A stretch of 53,963 bases of DNA, taken from contig CAJUDA010000015.1 of the NCBI GenBank assembly GCA_910584875.1, positions 1-53,963 of the forward strand. Direction: 5' to 3'. The notes under the pieces are model-generated. The model saw only the letters and a list, made by a program, of their open reading frames with translations, was not told where the DNA came from and did no database searches. The first letter of the stretch is position 1, and the number at the start of each line of letters is the position of its first letter. The translations under genes and the position numbers were made by a program. This document shows positions 41,783 to 51,326 of the stretch, piece by piece. The DNA is from an uncultured Eubacterium sp. (GTDB taxonomy: Bacteria > Bacillota > Clostridia > Lachnospirales > Lachnospiraceae).

Positions 41783-42790
41783 ATGATGAGAGGAAAAAGG
41801 ATATGGGCTGCAGGGATGATTTTCTGTATGCTTGTGTTACTCAGTGCCTGTGGCAGCAAAGGAACAGTGGCAGGCAGCAAAGTGTATGTCGGCGTGACAT
41901 ATTATGATCAGAGTGATACGTATATGAATCAGCTGATTGACTGTTTTCGGAACGAAATGGACGGACTGGGAGAGAGTGGTCTGGACATCACTGTGACAGT
42001 CAGGGGGGCGGGAGGTTCACAGATTACGCAGGACGATCAGGTAAAGGAGATGATCGGTGCCGGCTGCAATATCCTTTGCGTTAATCTGGTCGACCGGACG
42101 GATCCGTCCGAGATCATCGAACTGGCAAGGCAGAATAATATACCAATTATCTTCTTTAACAGGGAACCGGTAGCGGAAGATATGCACCGCTGGGACCGGC
42201 TCTATTATGTGGGGGCTGATGCAGAGCAGTCCGGTGTGATGCAGGGAGAGCTGGCAGTAGAGGCGATCCGCGACAATCCGCAGACGGACCGGAACAGGGA
42301 TGGCAGGATCCAGTATGTTGTACTAGAGGGGGAGCCGGGACACCAGGATGCGATCATCCGCACAGAAAGTGCAGTCAATACATTAAAAAAGAAGGGGATC
42401 GAGCTTGAGAAGCTGAGCTATGGGATCGCAAACTGGAACCGCGCCCAGGCACAGAACCGCATGATGCAGATGATCAGCCAGCATCAGAACAGGATTGAGC
42501 TTGTTCTGGCGAATAATGATGATATGGCGCTGGGCGCCATGGACGCCTATCAGAAACTGAACTATACGGAGTCGGCGCTGCCTTTGTTTTTTGGGATAGA
42601 CGGCACAGATGTCGGTATAAAAGCGGTAAAGGAAGGGAAACTTGCCGGTACCGTATATAATGATAAAGAAGGGCAGGCATCAGCCATGGCGAAACTGGTG
42701 AAAGCCATGGCTGCGGGAGAAGGGATGGAAGATATCAGATTTACAAACGATAAATATATTTACCTGCCCTATTCTAAAGTGAAGCAATAA
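41783..42790 (+). CDS. Second galactose-binding lipoprotein, canonical order, likely sensor
   Basis: The 335-residue lipoprotein (signal ending LLSACG, Cys23) aligns with galactose-binding proteins in the normal order: YVGVTYYDQSDTYM at the mature start, NIPIIFFNREP, YYVGADAEQSGVMQGE, the calcium loop DRNRDGRIQYVVLEGEPGH, ANWNRAQAQ and LANNDDMALGAMDAY. ATG 41783 is best placed after GCGGAG. It is the last gene of the regulator cluster, and its end overlaps galT on the other strand by 17 bases. A sensory role with the kinase is likely. Confidence 0.85.
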   Translation: MMRGKRIWAAGMIFCMLVLLSACGSKGTVAGSKVYVGVTYYDQSDTYMNQLIDCFRNEMDGLGESGLDITVTVRGAGGSQITQDDQVKEMIGAGCNILCVNLVDRTDPSEIIELARQNNIPIIFFNREPVAEDMHRWDRLYYVGADAEQSGVMQGELAVEAIRDNPQTDRNRDGRIQYVVLEGEPGHQDAIIRTESAVNTLKKKGIELEKLSYGIANWNRAQAQNRMMQMISQHQNRIELVLANNDDMALGAMDAYQKLNYTESALPLFFGIDGTDVGIKAVKEGKLAGTVYNDKEGQASAMAKLVKAMAAGEGMEDIRFTNDKYIYLPYSKVKQ

Positions 42791-44264
42791 AACGGTCAAA
42801 CGCCGCTCTTCCATCCTCTGTCTGCTTAAATACGCCGGCACATTCCAGCACTTTGATAAAGACTTTACTGATCTCATCCTGAATGATGCCGTGGATATTG
42901 TCTTTCGTTATATCATGACCGCCAATCCATTTTTCTGCCCAGGCGGCATGCTTCTGGAGCTGCTCATCTGCACGGAGGTCTTTGCCTCCCAGGATGGCTT
43001 CTTCGAGCAGTGCCATCTCCTTTTTCAATCTTGCCGGCAGCACGGCAAGCCCCATCACTTCGATCAGTCCGATGTTTTCCTTCTTGATGTGGTGAAGGTC
43101 TGCAGAAGGGTGATAGACTCCCCACGGGCACTCTTCCGTTGTGATGTTATTGCGAAGTACCAGATCGAGCTCATACAGTTCCTCATGCATACGGGCGATC
43201 GGGGTAATGGTGTTGTGCGGTGTACCGTCGGTCTCGCTGTAGATAAACGCCTCTTCGTCCGTGTAGGAACGCCATGATGCCAGGATACGGTCTGCGGCAC
43301 TGGTCAGACGTTCGATATCTGTTCCCTGCAGGCGGATCACAGACATCGGCCACTTCACGACGCCTGTCGTGAGGTCTTCATATCCTTTCAGGGGAAATGT
43401 CCGGTCATATGGCGCTTTCGCCATAGCGAAGGTATAACCGCCCCCCTGAAAGTGGTCATGGCTGAGGATCGATCCTCCCACGATCGGCAGATCGGCGTTG
43501 GAGCCGACCGTATAGTGAGGAAACAGCCGGACAAATTCCAGAAGCTTCTTAAAGGTGCAGCGGTCGATCTTCATCGGTATGTGATCCCGGTTGAGGATGA
43601 TGCAGTGTTCCTTGTAATACACATAGGGAGAATACTGCAGGAAATACTCTTCTCCGTCCAGCCGGATGGGAATGATACGGTGGTTCTGCCTGGCCGGATG
43701 GGAATAATGTCCGGCATATCCCTCATTTTCCATACAGAGCAGACAGCTTGGATAACCGGATTTTTTTGCCCTGCCTGCCTTAGCGATCTCTCTCGGGTCC
43801 TTTTCCGGTTTGGAGAGATTGATGGTGATGTCGATGGGACCATACTCTGTATCGGTCACCCATTTTTCGTCCTTTTCGATCCGGTCTGTCCGGATATAAT
43901 TGGTGATCTGGCTGAATTTATAGTAATATTCGGTTGCCAGCCGGGGATCGACACTGTAAATCGCAGAGAACTGCCTGCGGACTACGGATGGTGCGGGAGT
44001 CAGGATTCCCATGATCTTTGTGTCAAACAGATCCCTCATGGTGATGGTATTCTCTTTGAGAATGCCATGGGCAAAGGCATAGTCTGTGAGATCGTTCAGT
44101 ATATCCGCCAGACGGCGTTCTTCAGTAATCTCTTCCAGCGTATATTCCATCCGGTCAAAGAGTTCCAAAAGCTGATTGGTAACATATACCTGATCTGCGG
44201 GAGCGACTAATCCTGTACGGACGCCATAGGTTACCAGCTCATTTATCAACGTATTGATCATACT
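42774..44264 (-). CDS. galT: UDP-glucose--hexose-1-phosphate uridylyltransferase, type 2
   Basis: The 496-residue enzyme exchanges UMP between UDP-glucose and galactose-1-phosphate. It belongs to the Firmicutes family 2, unrelated in length to the 350-residue type 1, and has PIVGGSILSHDHFQGG with the histidine pair. I choose ATG 44264 because GGAGGG lies six bases before it; an upstream in-frame ATG at 44285 has no such site. It is the last gene of galK-galE-galT, and its 3' end overlaps the gene at 41783. Confidence 0.93.
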   Translation of the reverse strand, partial: SMINTLINELVTYGVRTGLVAPADQVYVTNQLLELFDRMEYTLEEITEERRLADILNDLTDYAFAHGILKENTITMRDLFDTKIMGILTPAPSVVRRQFSAIYSVDPRLATEYYYKFSQITNYIRTDRIEKDEKWVTDTEYGPIDITINLSKPEKDPREIAKAGRAKKSGYPSCLLCMENEGYAGHYSHPARQNHRIIPIRLDGEEYFLQYSPYVYYKEHCIILNRDHIPMKIDRCTFKKLLEFVRLFPHYTVGSNADLPIVGGSILSHDHFQGGGYTFAMAKAPYDRTFPLKGYEDLTTGVVKWPMSVIRLQGTDIERLTSAADRILASWRSYTDEEAFIYSETDGTPHNTITPIARMHEELYELDLVLRNNITTEECPWGVYHPSADLHHIKKENIGLIEVMGLAVLPARLKKEMALLEEAILGGKDLRADEQLQKHAAWAEKWIGGHDITKDNIHGIIQDEISKVFIKVLECAGVFKQTEDGRAAFDRFIASL

Positions 44265-44291
44265 ATCCCTCCATTCCGGGAGCAATCATTT

Positions 44292-45287
44292 TTATTTGTT
44301 CTGATATCCATGCGGGTGTGACTGGTGCCAGTTCCATGCCGTCTGTATGATCGTATCCAGATCGGCAAATTCTGGATTCCAGCCAAGCACCTCCTTTGCT
44401 TTTTCGCTGGAGGCGATCAGGGTAGAGGGATCCCCGGCACGGCGTGCCTCTTCCTTTGCCGGAATGGGATGCCCGGTAACTTTCCGGGCTGTCTCCACCA
44501 CTTCTTTTACGCTAAAGCCGACGCCATTCCCCAGGTTAAATATATTGCTCTCGCCGCCATCGCGCAGATAATTGAGGGCAAGGATATGAGCCTGCGCCAG
44601 ATCATTGACATGGATATAATCCCGTATACAGGTGCCATCCTTTGTCTCATAGTCGTTGCCAAATATGGAGATATAGTCTCTCTGGTTATTGGGTACCTGC
44701 AGGATCAGCGGGATCAGATGGGTTTCCGGGTCATGGGCCTCCCCGATCTTTCCGTCCGGACGGGCGCCGCAGGCATTGAAATAGCGCAGCGATACATATC
44801 TCAGGTTGTGAGCCACAGATGTCCAGTGAAACATTTTTTCCATGGAGAGTTTGGTCTCGCCATAACAGTTTGTAGGAAGTGTCCGGTCAGACTCCAGGAT
44901 GGGGATGCTCTCTGGCTCCCCGTAGGTGGCAGCCGTCGAAGAAAATACGATCTTGTCAATCCCGTGTGCGACCATGCTTTCCAGGAGAACCTCTGTCCCG
45001 CACAGATTATTGCTGTAATATTTCAGGGGATCTTTCATGCTCTCGCCGACCTGTGAACTGGCAGCAAAATGAATGACGCCGTCGATGTCTTCTTTGTCAA
45101 ACACCAGATCCAGGAGCTCCCGGTCACGGATGTCCCCTTCATAGAAAACAGCGCCCGGGTGGACGGCTTCCCAGAAGCCCGTCGACAGATTGTCGACGAT
45201 GACAACCTTTTCTCCGGCATCGATCAGTTCATATACAGTATGGGAGCCGATGTATCCGGCACCTCCTAATACTAAAACACTACTCAT
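44292..45287 (-). CDS. galE: UDP-glucose 4-epimerase
   Basis: The 331-residue enzyme interconverts UDP-galactose and UDP-glucose. It has the NAD-binding GGAGYIGSH at its start, the catalytic SSTAATYG and YGETK segments and the substrate-binding RYFNACGA. AAGGAGGT precedes the ATG. It lies between galK and galT and regenerates UDP-glucose for the uridylyltransferase. Confidence 0.97.
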   Translation of the reverse strand: MSSVLVLGGAGYIGSHTVYELIDAGEKVVIVDNLSTGFWEAVHPGAVFYEGDIRDRELLDLVFDKEDIDGVIHFAASSQVGESMKDPLKYYSNNLCGTEVLLESMVAHGIDKIVFSSTAATYGEPESIPILESDRTLPTNCYGETKLSMEKMFHWTSVAHNLRYVSLRYFNACGARPDGKIGEAHDPETHLIPLILQVPNNQRDYISIFGNDYETKDGTCIRDYIHVNDLAQAHILALNYLRDGGESNIFNLGNGVGFSVKEVVETARKVTGHPIPAKEEARRAGDPSTLIASSEKAKEVLGWNPEFADLDTIIQTAWNWHQSHPHGYQNK

Positions 45288-45312
45288 ATGGAATACCTCC
45301 TTGTGATATCAG

Positions 45313-46596
45313 TCAGATAACCTGAACCCCGCCCTCAGAGCGGATGTTCAGTACATAGCAGCAGCCCTCTCCAAATAAAGCTTCCATGGTCATCTGATAT
45401 TGCCCGGTCAGTTCTTCCGGTACAAATGCCTGGATCGTTCCGGCGAATCCGCCGCCGTGAACACGGAATGCACCGTGATCCCCCAGAAGCCTTCCGCTCA
45501 CCATCAGGGCGAGAGGGATTCCCTGTTCAATGGGTTTTTTCGTTGAATACAGATTCTGCAGAAGCTCGGCTGAGGACCGTCCGGATTCCCGTACCAGATG
45601 CAGAAATGCGGGGAAATCATTCGCATCCAGTGCCTCTGTTTCCTTTCGGACTCTGGCATTATCGCTAAAAAAGTGGGCGGCTCTCAGGATGGCGCGGTCC
45701 GGGCAGACGGATCTCAGGCGTGGCAGAGACTGGTAAAACTGTTCCTCCTCTACGTCCCGCAATACCATTTTTCCAAACTGGGCGGCGATCAGTTTCATCT
45801 CCGACGGTATGGATACATAATCATCCGTCAGGTCGGCATGACTTCCCTTTGTATCCGTGATGATCAGCCTCAATCCGCCATCTTCAAAGCTGCATTCGTG
45901 CTTCTCAATGACCGGGTTGGTTGTATCTCCAAAATCAATATAGACAAATCCGCCCACAGAGGATACCATCTGATCCATCAGCCCGCTCTCTTTGCCAAAA
46001 TATTTGTTTTCGGCATATTGTCCCATCTTGGCGATTTTTACCGCACCTGCCTGTCCCCCGTTATAATGCCGGTCAATGATATTGCCGATCAGCACCTCGA
46101 AGGCAGCAGAGGAAGACAGTCCGCTCCCAGACAGAACATCCGAAGTGATATAGGCATTAAATCCGTCTACCTGGACGCCCATATCGTGGAACTGGGATAC
46201 AATGCCGCGGACCAGCGCACGGGACGTCCCTTTTTCTTCCGGCTGTATGCCCAGGTCGTCCAGCTCGATGAATTCCTGTTCATAGCCCACGGACTGGATG
46301 CGGATCACATGATCGTGATGAAAGGAAACAATAGCGACCGCATCCAGGTCAACGGCAGCGGCAAGCACACAGCCGTGCTGGTGGTCGGTATGGTTCCCGC
46401 ATACTTCGGTCCTTCCCGGAGCGGAGAAAATAGATATATCTTCACTTTCCGGATATAGCGCCTCAAAACTTTTTACTGCTTTAATGTACCGCTCTTTCTG
46501 CATGGCCAGGATTTCTTCATTATTTCCATATAGTCTTGTAAATATGTCAGTCAGACTGTCCTGACTGACAGCATTGAGTAATTCGTCCCGATTCAT
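45313..46596 (-). CDS. galK: Galactokinase
   Basis: The 427-residue GHMP kinase phosphorylates galactose. It has the N-terminal galactose-binding signature in the form APGRTEVCGNHTDHQ, the ATP loop SGSGLSSSAAFE and the C-terminal RVHGGGFAGTIQA. ACGGAGGT precedes the ATG. It is the first gene of the gal operon, transcribed toward the mgl and sensor genes. Confidence 0.96.
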   Translation of the reverse strand: MNRDELLNAVSQDSLTDIFTRLYGNNEEILAMQKERYIKAVKSFEALYPESEDISIFSAPGRTEVCGNHTDHQHGCVLAAAVDLDAVAIVSFHHDHVIRIQSVGYEQEFIELDDLGIQPEEKGTSRALVRGIVSQFHDMGVQVDGFNAYITSDVLSGSGLSSSAAFEVLIGNIIDRHYNGGQAGAVKIAKMGQYAENKYFGKESGLMDQMVSSVGGFVYIDFGDTTNPVIEKHECSFEDGGLRLIITDTKGSHADLTDDYVSIPSEMKLIAAQFGKMVLRDVEEEQFYQSLPRLRSVCPDRAILRAAHFFSDNARVRKETEALDANDFPAFLHLVRESGRSSAELLQNLYSTKKPIEQGIPLALMVSGRLLGDHGAFRVHGGGFAGTIQAFVPEELTGQYQMTMEALFGEGCCYVLNIRSEGGVQVI

Positions 46597-46852
46597 GGTA
46601 ACCTCCGTTCTATAATGATAATCAGATCCTACTTGAAGTGTAACACATTTACCGGGAAAAAAACATTTGAAATTTTAAGATAAAGATTAAAAATTTATAG
46701 TTTGTGAATAATGACCAAAAAGTAATATACAAACAATGATTTTTGTGGTATGATGGCAATAATATTATGAACGTTGTATTTACTAACTTAACAGCGCCAG
46801 TCTGGATTCGTGTAAACTGGTGCTGTTGTACTATCACAATGGAGGATGATGG
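46597..46852. promoter_or_regulatory. Divergent control region between galK and the surface-protein gene
   Basis: The 256-base gap is AT-rich and must hold promoters for both directions. On the plus strand TGGTATGAT (about 46747-46755) is an extended -10. A 12-pair stem, AACAGC-CCAGT with ACTGG-GCTGTT (46790-46827), follows it in the leader. On the minus strand I see only weak boxes before galK. No open reading frame is supported. Confidence 0.45.
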
Positions 46853-49312
46853 ATGAAAACTGGGATTAAAAGGGTTTTATGTATCATGATTATAGCAGCA
46901 TTGCTGGCTGGTGCCATCCCAGGGACGGTTTCTGCCACAGAGGAGGGAATTGCTGTTTCGACGCCGGCGGAATTCATGGCGGCATTGCAACAGAAGAAAA
47001 ATCTGATTATTGTCACAGATTTGATTACTGTTGGTGATGAGGCAGAAGAAGATGGCAGGATGCGTCCAATAAAGATTCCAGCAGATACTGTGATCCGGGG
47101 GTCTGGTAATGGATCCTTGAATTGCCGTTGCCCCATTCAGTTGGGGGGAGATGTGATCTTTCAGGATATCAGGTTTACGTTTGAGTCAAGCGATGCGTTG
47201 GGGAGTGTCCCTCACAGAGAAATTTTTCTTGCTGGTCATGGTCTTACCTTTGATAATGTGAAAACATGGCTGAAAGGTGCAGATGGTGAGTTTGGCCCTC
47301 TTGGGGGGACAGAAAAAGAACTTCTTCCTACTGTATATGCAGGGGGATTTACAGGGACAGACATAGGGGACAGGGCATCACTGACTGTCAGAAATTCAAA
47401 TGATGAAACAATGTTTCAGGCAGTTTACATGGGGCATAATGCAGAGAGTGATAATAAAGTGCCTTACCAGGGTACTGCTGTCTTGGATCTGGATACAAAG
47501 CTTATTGTCCGGGAAAAAGTGGATGTGAGCTTGAACAGTCAGGCAGATATAGTTATTTCCGGGGATGAAAATGATTTTGCAAAGGCAAAAACATTTTTAG
47601 GAAATGAAGATACGACCCTTACTTTGAACAGAAGTACGATTTCAGATGCGATTGTGGATAATATTGGCAATCTTATTTTGACAGATAAAGCCTGTCTGTC
47701 AGTAAAGACAGGTTCTTTTAAGAATGTCACTCTGCAGCAGGGTGCCTGCCTGGATCTGAATGGAGCGCAGCCAGTAGATGTGCAGATCTCTGGAAATTTT
47801 ACAGGTGTGGTGGATCCGGCAGAGGAAAAAGGGATCCTTGTGCTGAATACACAGGGTTCATTGGGGATCGGGGGAAAGGTGACAGGCATTACCCAGTTTC
47901 AGACAGACAGCCGCTTTTATCCGGGTTATTTTATGGCTGATTTGCCATATATTTCAGTAAATGAGGGAAATGCCTCTGCGGATAATTTTGTTTTATCTGA
48001 AAAAAGCATAGAGAATGGGTATCGGGCAGAATATAAGTCAGGAACATGGACGGTATCAGAGAAAGACCAGGAAGACATAAGGGAGATTGGGGGGATTGAG
48101 ATCATATCTGCCCCTTCTTATGTTGTTTTAGACCAGATTGAATCAAAACAGGATGGTGCGGTTCCCAATGAAAATATTTATTTTGAGATTATATGGAGAG
48201 ATATGCAGGGGAATGAATTTACGGCAGAAGAGGTGGAAGAACTGGCTCTCTATGAGATGGATTATGTGATTAAAGTTAAGACGGAGTATTGGGAGAGCGA
48301 TGATCCGGAAATATTGGCGAAGACGGATTGGGGGAATGCTGTCTGGCTGAGAACCTCAGAAGAACATCCAGGGAAATATTTTTTTGAGGCATCGGATGGG
48401 GCAAAGACGGGCGAATATACGTATTTGTTTCTTTCTGACTACTGCAGCGGGATGGAGGAAACGGTGCAGGATGTGAAAAATCTGCGAAATCGGATAAAGG
48501 CAGAGTGGCGCATTAATTTTCTGGATAAAGAGCCGGAGGTTGTGCCAACGCCAACACCAACTCTGGCACCAACCCCGACCCCGGTTCCAACGGCAGCACC
48601 GACGCCAACTCCTGCCTCAACGGCAACTCCTGTCCCAACACTGACACCATCCCCAACAGTGGTGCCAACATCAGAGCCGACTGCAGCTCCAACACCCGAG
48701 CCGACAGCGGTACCGACGGGAGGAACACTGCCTGTTCCAACATCATCTGGTACAGTGGACCACACAGCAGTTCCTGTGAATGATCCGCCAGCAAAGGTGG
48801 CAGTTTCAGCAGAACGTCTGATTTATACGGGAAAAGCACAAAGACCGAAAGTAACAGTCTTAGATACAAAAGGAAATGTTATCAGCAGTGTAAATTACCG
48901 GCTCTCCTACCAGAATAATGTGAAAGTAGGGATAGCGACTGTAATCGTTGATTTTAATGGCAGTTATAGCGGGAAATTGGAAAAATCTTTTGAAATAATT
49001 CCCAAAGGGACCAGAATATCCAGGCTTACTGCCAGATCGAGGGGATTTCTTGTTAAATGGAAGAAACAGCGTATTCAGACTACGGGGTATGAGGTACAGT
49101 ATTCTACAAGCAGGAAATTTACGAAGAAAACCACGAAATATGTAACTGTAAAGGGTAATAAAAAGGTTTCCCGGAAAATTACAGGCAGGAAACCGGGAAA
49201 GAAATATTATGTCAGGGTACGCACATATAAGTCTGTCAGAGTGGACGGCAGGGCAAAAAAGGTTTATTCCGGCTGGTCGAAAGTAAGGTCGGTTAAGGTA
49301 AAGAAAAAATGA
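46853..49312 (+). CDS. Large secreted surface protein with Pro/Thr linker and fibronectin-type C terminus
   Basis: The 819-residue protein has a signal peptide (about 1-27, ending VSA-T). A region of about 370 residues follows that looks like parallel-beta repeats with many small strands. A Pro/Thr-rich linker (about 565-625) comes next, then a YTGKAQRPKV-type immunoglobulin-like repeat and a C-terminal fibronectin type III-like domain (GYEVQYSTSRKF and KYYVRVRTYK). There is no LPXTG motif; the basic tail ends in VKKK. GGAGG precedes ATG 46853. It is probably a secreted adhesin or polymer-binding protein; no catalytic residues are evident. Confidence 0.75.
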   Translation: MKTGIKRVLCIMIIAALLAGAIPGTVSATEEGIAVSTPAEFMAALQQKKNLIIVTDLITVGDEAEEDGRMRPIKIPADTVIRGSGNGSLNCRCPIQLGGDVIFQDIRFTFESSDALGSVPHREIFLAGHGLTFDNVKTWLKGADGEFGPLGGTEKELLPTVYAGGFTGTDIGDRASLTVRNSNDETMFQAVYMGHNAESDNKVPYQGTAVLDLDTKLIVREKVDVSLNSQADIVISGDENDFAKAKTFLGNEDTTLTLNRSTISDAIVDNIGNLILTDKACLSVKTGSFKNVTLQQGACLDLNGAQPVDVQISGNFTGVVDPAEEKGILVLNTQGSLGIGGKVTGITQFQTDSRFYPGYFMADLPYISVNEGNASADNFVLSEKSIENGYRAEYKSGTWTVSEKDQEDIREIGGIEIISAPSYVVLDQIESKQDGAVPNENIYFEIIWRDMQGNEFTAEEVEELALYEMDYVIKVKTEYWESDDPEILAKTDWGNAVWLRTSEEHPGKYFFEASDGAKTGEYTYLFLSDYCSGMEETVQDVKNLRNRIKAEWRINFLDKEPEVVPTPTPTLAPTPTPVPTAAPTPTPASTATPVPTLTPSPTVVPTSEPTAAPTPEPTAVPTGGTLPVPTSSGTVDHTAVPVNDPPAKVAVSAERLIYTGKAQRPKVTVLDTKGNVISSVNYRLSYQNNVKVGIATVIVDFNGSYSGKLEKSFEIIPKGTRISRLTARSRGFLVKWKKQRIQTTGYEVQYSTSRKFTKKTTKYVTVKGNKKVSRKITGRKPGKKYYVRVRTYKSVRVDGRAKKVYSGWSKVRSVKVKKK

Positions 49313-49363
49313 AGAAATTTGGAGCATACAGAATATGCATCAGATGGAGCAAGGCTTAAGATT

Positions 49364-50599
49364 ATGATTATGGCTGAATTTACAAAGGCAATGAAAGAGA
49401 CACATACGATATTGCTGCCAGACATGCTGCATTATCACAATGAGCTTTTGCAGGCAGCTTTCGCTGCCTGTGGATATCATATGGAAATATTGCCAGAGAC
49501 AGAGAATCTGCCAGAATATTCCCTGCCTTACATCAGTAGTGATTATTGCCTTCCGGCAGTGCTGATTCTTGGACAGATGCTGGCAGCAATTCAGTCTGGA
49601 CAGTTTCACTCAGATAAGATTGCCTTTATGGAACCACAGACGGGAGGGGCATGCCGTGCAGGTAATTACTTCAATTCTATTATAGAAAGCCTGAAACGGG
49701 CTGGTTACAGCCAAGTTCCGGTGATCTCCCTGAATGTGTCCGGCGAAGATAAGCACGCAGGGTTTACGATCACGCCAAAGCTGCTATTCGGTGCCATCGC
49801 CGCTGTCTGTTTCGGTGACCTGCTTATGACACTTTATCAACAGGTGAGGCCATATGAGAGCAGGGAGGGGGAGACAGAGGCGTGCTGGGAGCGTTGGAAC
49901 AGAAAATTGTGCGGGGACATAATGGCTGGAAAGAATATTTCCGGAAGGAAACGAAGAAGGCAGTACCACCAGATTGTCCATGATTTTGCCAGCATTCCAG
50001 TGGAGGACAGAAAGCTTCGGCGCGTTGGGATCACAGGGGAGATTTATATAAAATATTCGCCTGTTGGAAATGGGCATCTGGAACAATTTTTATATGGGCA
50101 GGGCTGTGCATACCGGATGGGTGGATTTGTAAATTATGCCATTTATATCGTAGACAGTGAACTGGAGGATCAGAAGCTCCGTGGTGCGGGGCGGGTGGTG
50201 CAGAAAGCGTATGAGAGAGTGGTTCGTTATCTGTGCCATATACAACAGGATATAAATCAGAGTATTGCGGAAGATGGCCGGTTTCTGCCGGATGCGGATT
50301 TTGATAAATTGAAGGAAATGGCGGCGCCAATTCTGCACAGAGGATGCCATACGGGGGATGGCTGGCTGGTTGCAGCAGAAGTGGCGGATCTGGTGGAAAA
50401 GGGGTTTGAGAATATTCTCATTGTACATCCCTTTGGCTGTCTCGTGAGCCATGTGTGTGAACGGGGGATTATGAAGAAACTTCATGAGAGATATCCAAAT
50501 GTGAATATACAGACCGTGGAATATGATTATGATTCCTCTAAAACGTTGCGGGAGAGCCGTATTTTACTTGGAATTAGCGGTTTGGCGGGATTATGGTGA
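49364..50599 (+). CDS. Stand-alone C-terminal domain of an acyl-CoA dehydratase activase-like protein
   Basis: The 411-residue product matches the C-terminal part of long activase-related proteins: EFTKAMKETHTILLPDML, PAVLILGQMLAAIQSG, MEPQTGGACRAGNYF, VPVISLNVSG and FTITPKLLFGAI. The N-terminal ATPase domains are absent; the family region begins right at this start. ATG 49364 follows GGAGCAAGG; a TTG at 49319 could add 15 residues. It begins close after the surface-protein gene. It may be a truncated relic or a reduced paralogue. Confidence 0.65.
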   Translation: MIMAEFTKAMKETHTILLPDMLHYHNELLQAAFAACGYHMEILPETENLPEYSLPYISSDYCLPAVLILGQMLAAIQSGQFHSDKIAFMEPQTGGACRAGNYFNSIIESLKRAGYSQVPVISLNVSGEDKHAGFTITPKLLFGAIAAVCFGDLLMTLYQQVRPYESREGETEACWERWNRKLCGDIMAGKNISGRKRRRQYHQIVHDFASIPVEDRKLRRVGITGEIYIKYSPVGNGHLEQFLYGQGCAYRMGGFVNYAIYIVDSELEDQKLRGAGRVVQKAYERVVRYLCHIQQDINQSIAEDGRFLPDADFDKLKEMAAPILHRGCHTGDGWLVAAEVADLVEKGFENILIVHPFGCLVSHVCERGIMKKLHERYPNVNIQTVEYDYDSSKTLRESRILLGISGLAGLW

Positions 50600-50612
50600 T
50601 ACGAGGAGAGGA

Positions 50613-50849
50613 TCACAGAACGGTTTCTTTTATCACTTCCAGTGTGCATCCTTTTACATCCATCAGATATTTTTCGCCGCCTTTTTCCATATAAAAATCA
50701 AGCCGGGAATTCCCATAGGTGTATTCCGGGCGGATCAGGGAATAATCCTGTTTTATCAGCCATTCCTTTACTACCTTACCTGGCGCCTGGCTGTCAATAT
50801 TTACTCAGCCAAGATTTTCTTTATAGACATTTATAAGATCGTATTTCAT
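50613..50849 (-). pseudogene. sfsA: Fragment of sfsA, interrupted
   Basis: Read on the minus strand, KYDLINVYKENLG is followed by an in-frame TGA and then VNIDSQAPGKVVKEWL and RPEYTYGNSRLDFYMEKGG, ending soon after DVKGCTLE. This is the middle of SfsA (sugar fermentation stimulation protein), roughly residues 65-140 of a 230-residue family. Both ends are missing and a stop lies inside, so it is a decayed copy. The ATG at its start is internal to the family. Confidence 0.8.
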
Positions 50850-51243
50850 AATGTCTTATCCTTTATAAAAGAGATTCTATGTTCATCGGCATACTGTTCG
50901 GCTATTGAACTAGTGTACTGACCTGCTCATATTTCGCTAAATGACTTGCCTGAATTTCCATCTGCCGCGTTGGCTTCACTCAACAATGCCACCGCATTGC
51001 CTCGTTCAGCCGCCTTGCAGACTGAAAATTCATTATGCTTTCTGGAATTTTTAATTCTTTTAGGGAAGTGCAGTGGAAAAAAGCATTTGACATCACCCAC
51101 TATAAATCCGTTGATCTTAGTTCCCTCTCTCTGACCTTATGTATCTTTAAGTATAGCACTTCATATACCATATAAGCAATCTCTTTTTCCTTTAGAGTAT
51201 AGTTGAAAAGTCAGAACATTATTGTTATTAAATCAAAAATGTT
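50850..51243. other. Gene-free stretch with degraded sequence
   Basis: No open frame with a ribosome binding site is convincing here. On the minus strand some short frames (for example one ending in QMEIQASHLAKYEQV) look protein-like but are interrupted. The stretch probably is debris left by past insertions or deletions, together with the sfsA fragment. Confidence 0.4.
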
Positions 51244-51272
51244 TTGCCTATTTGTGCTGCATAATATATAAT
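51244..51272 (+). promoter_or_regulatory. Promoter of the ATPase-TPR gene pair
   Basis: TTGCCT (51244-51249) and TATAAT (51267-51272) are 17 bases apart. The ATPase start is 55 bases downstream, behind GGGAGGAG. Confidence 0.75.
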
Positions 51273-51326
51273 AGAAATTAACTCAACGGCATAGCCGGGC
51301 TAAGAAAGTTTGGGAGGAGTGATCCG

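Noticed and set aside
43452..44210. Plus-strand frame of 252 codons inside galT
   Set aside because: It lies fully opposite a well-supported galT and shows no recognisable protein features.
48439..48765. Minus-strand open frame rich in Val and Gly opposite the Pro/Thr linker
   Set aside because: It is the complement of the repetitive linker codons of the surface protein; composition alone keeps it open and no ribosome binding site is present.
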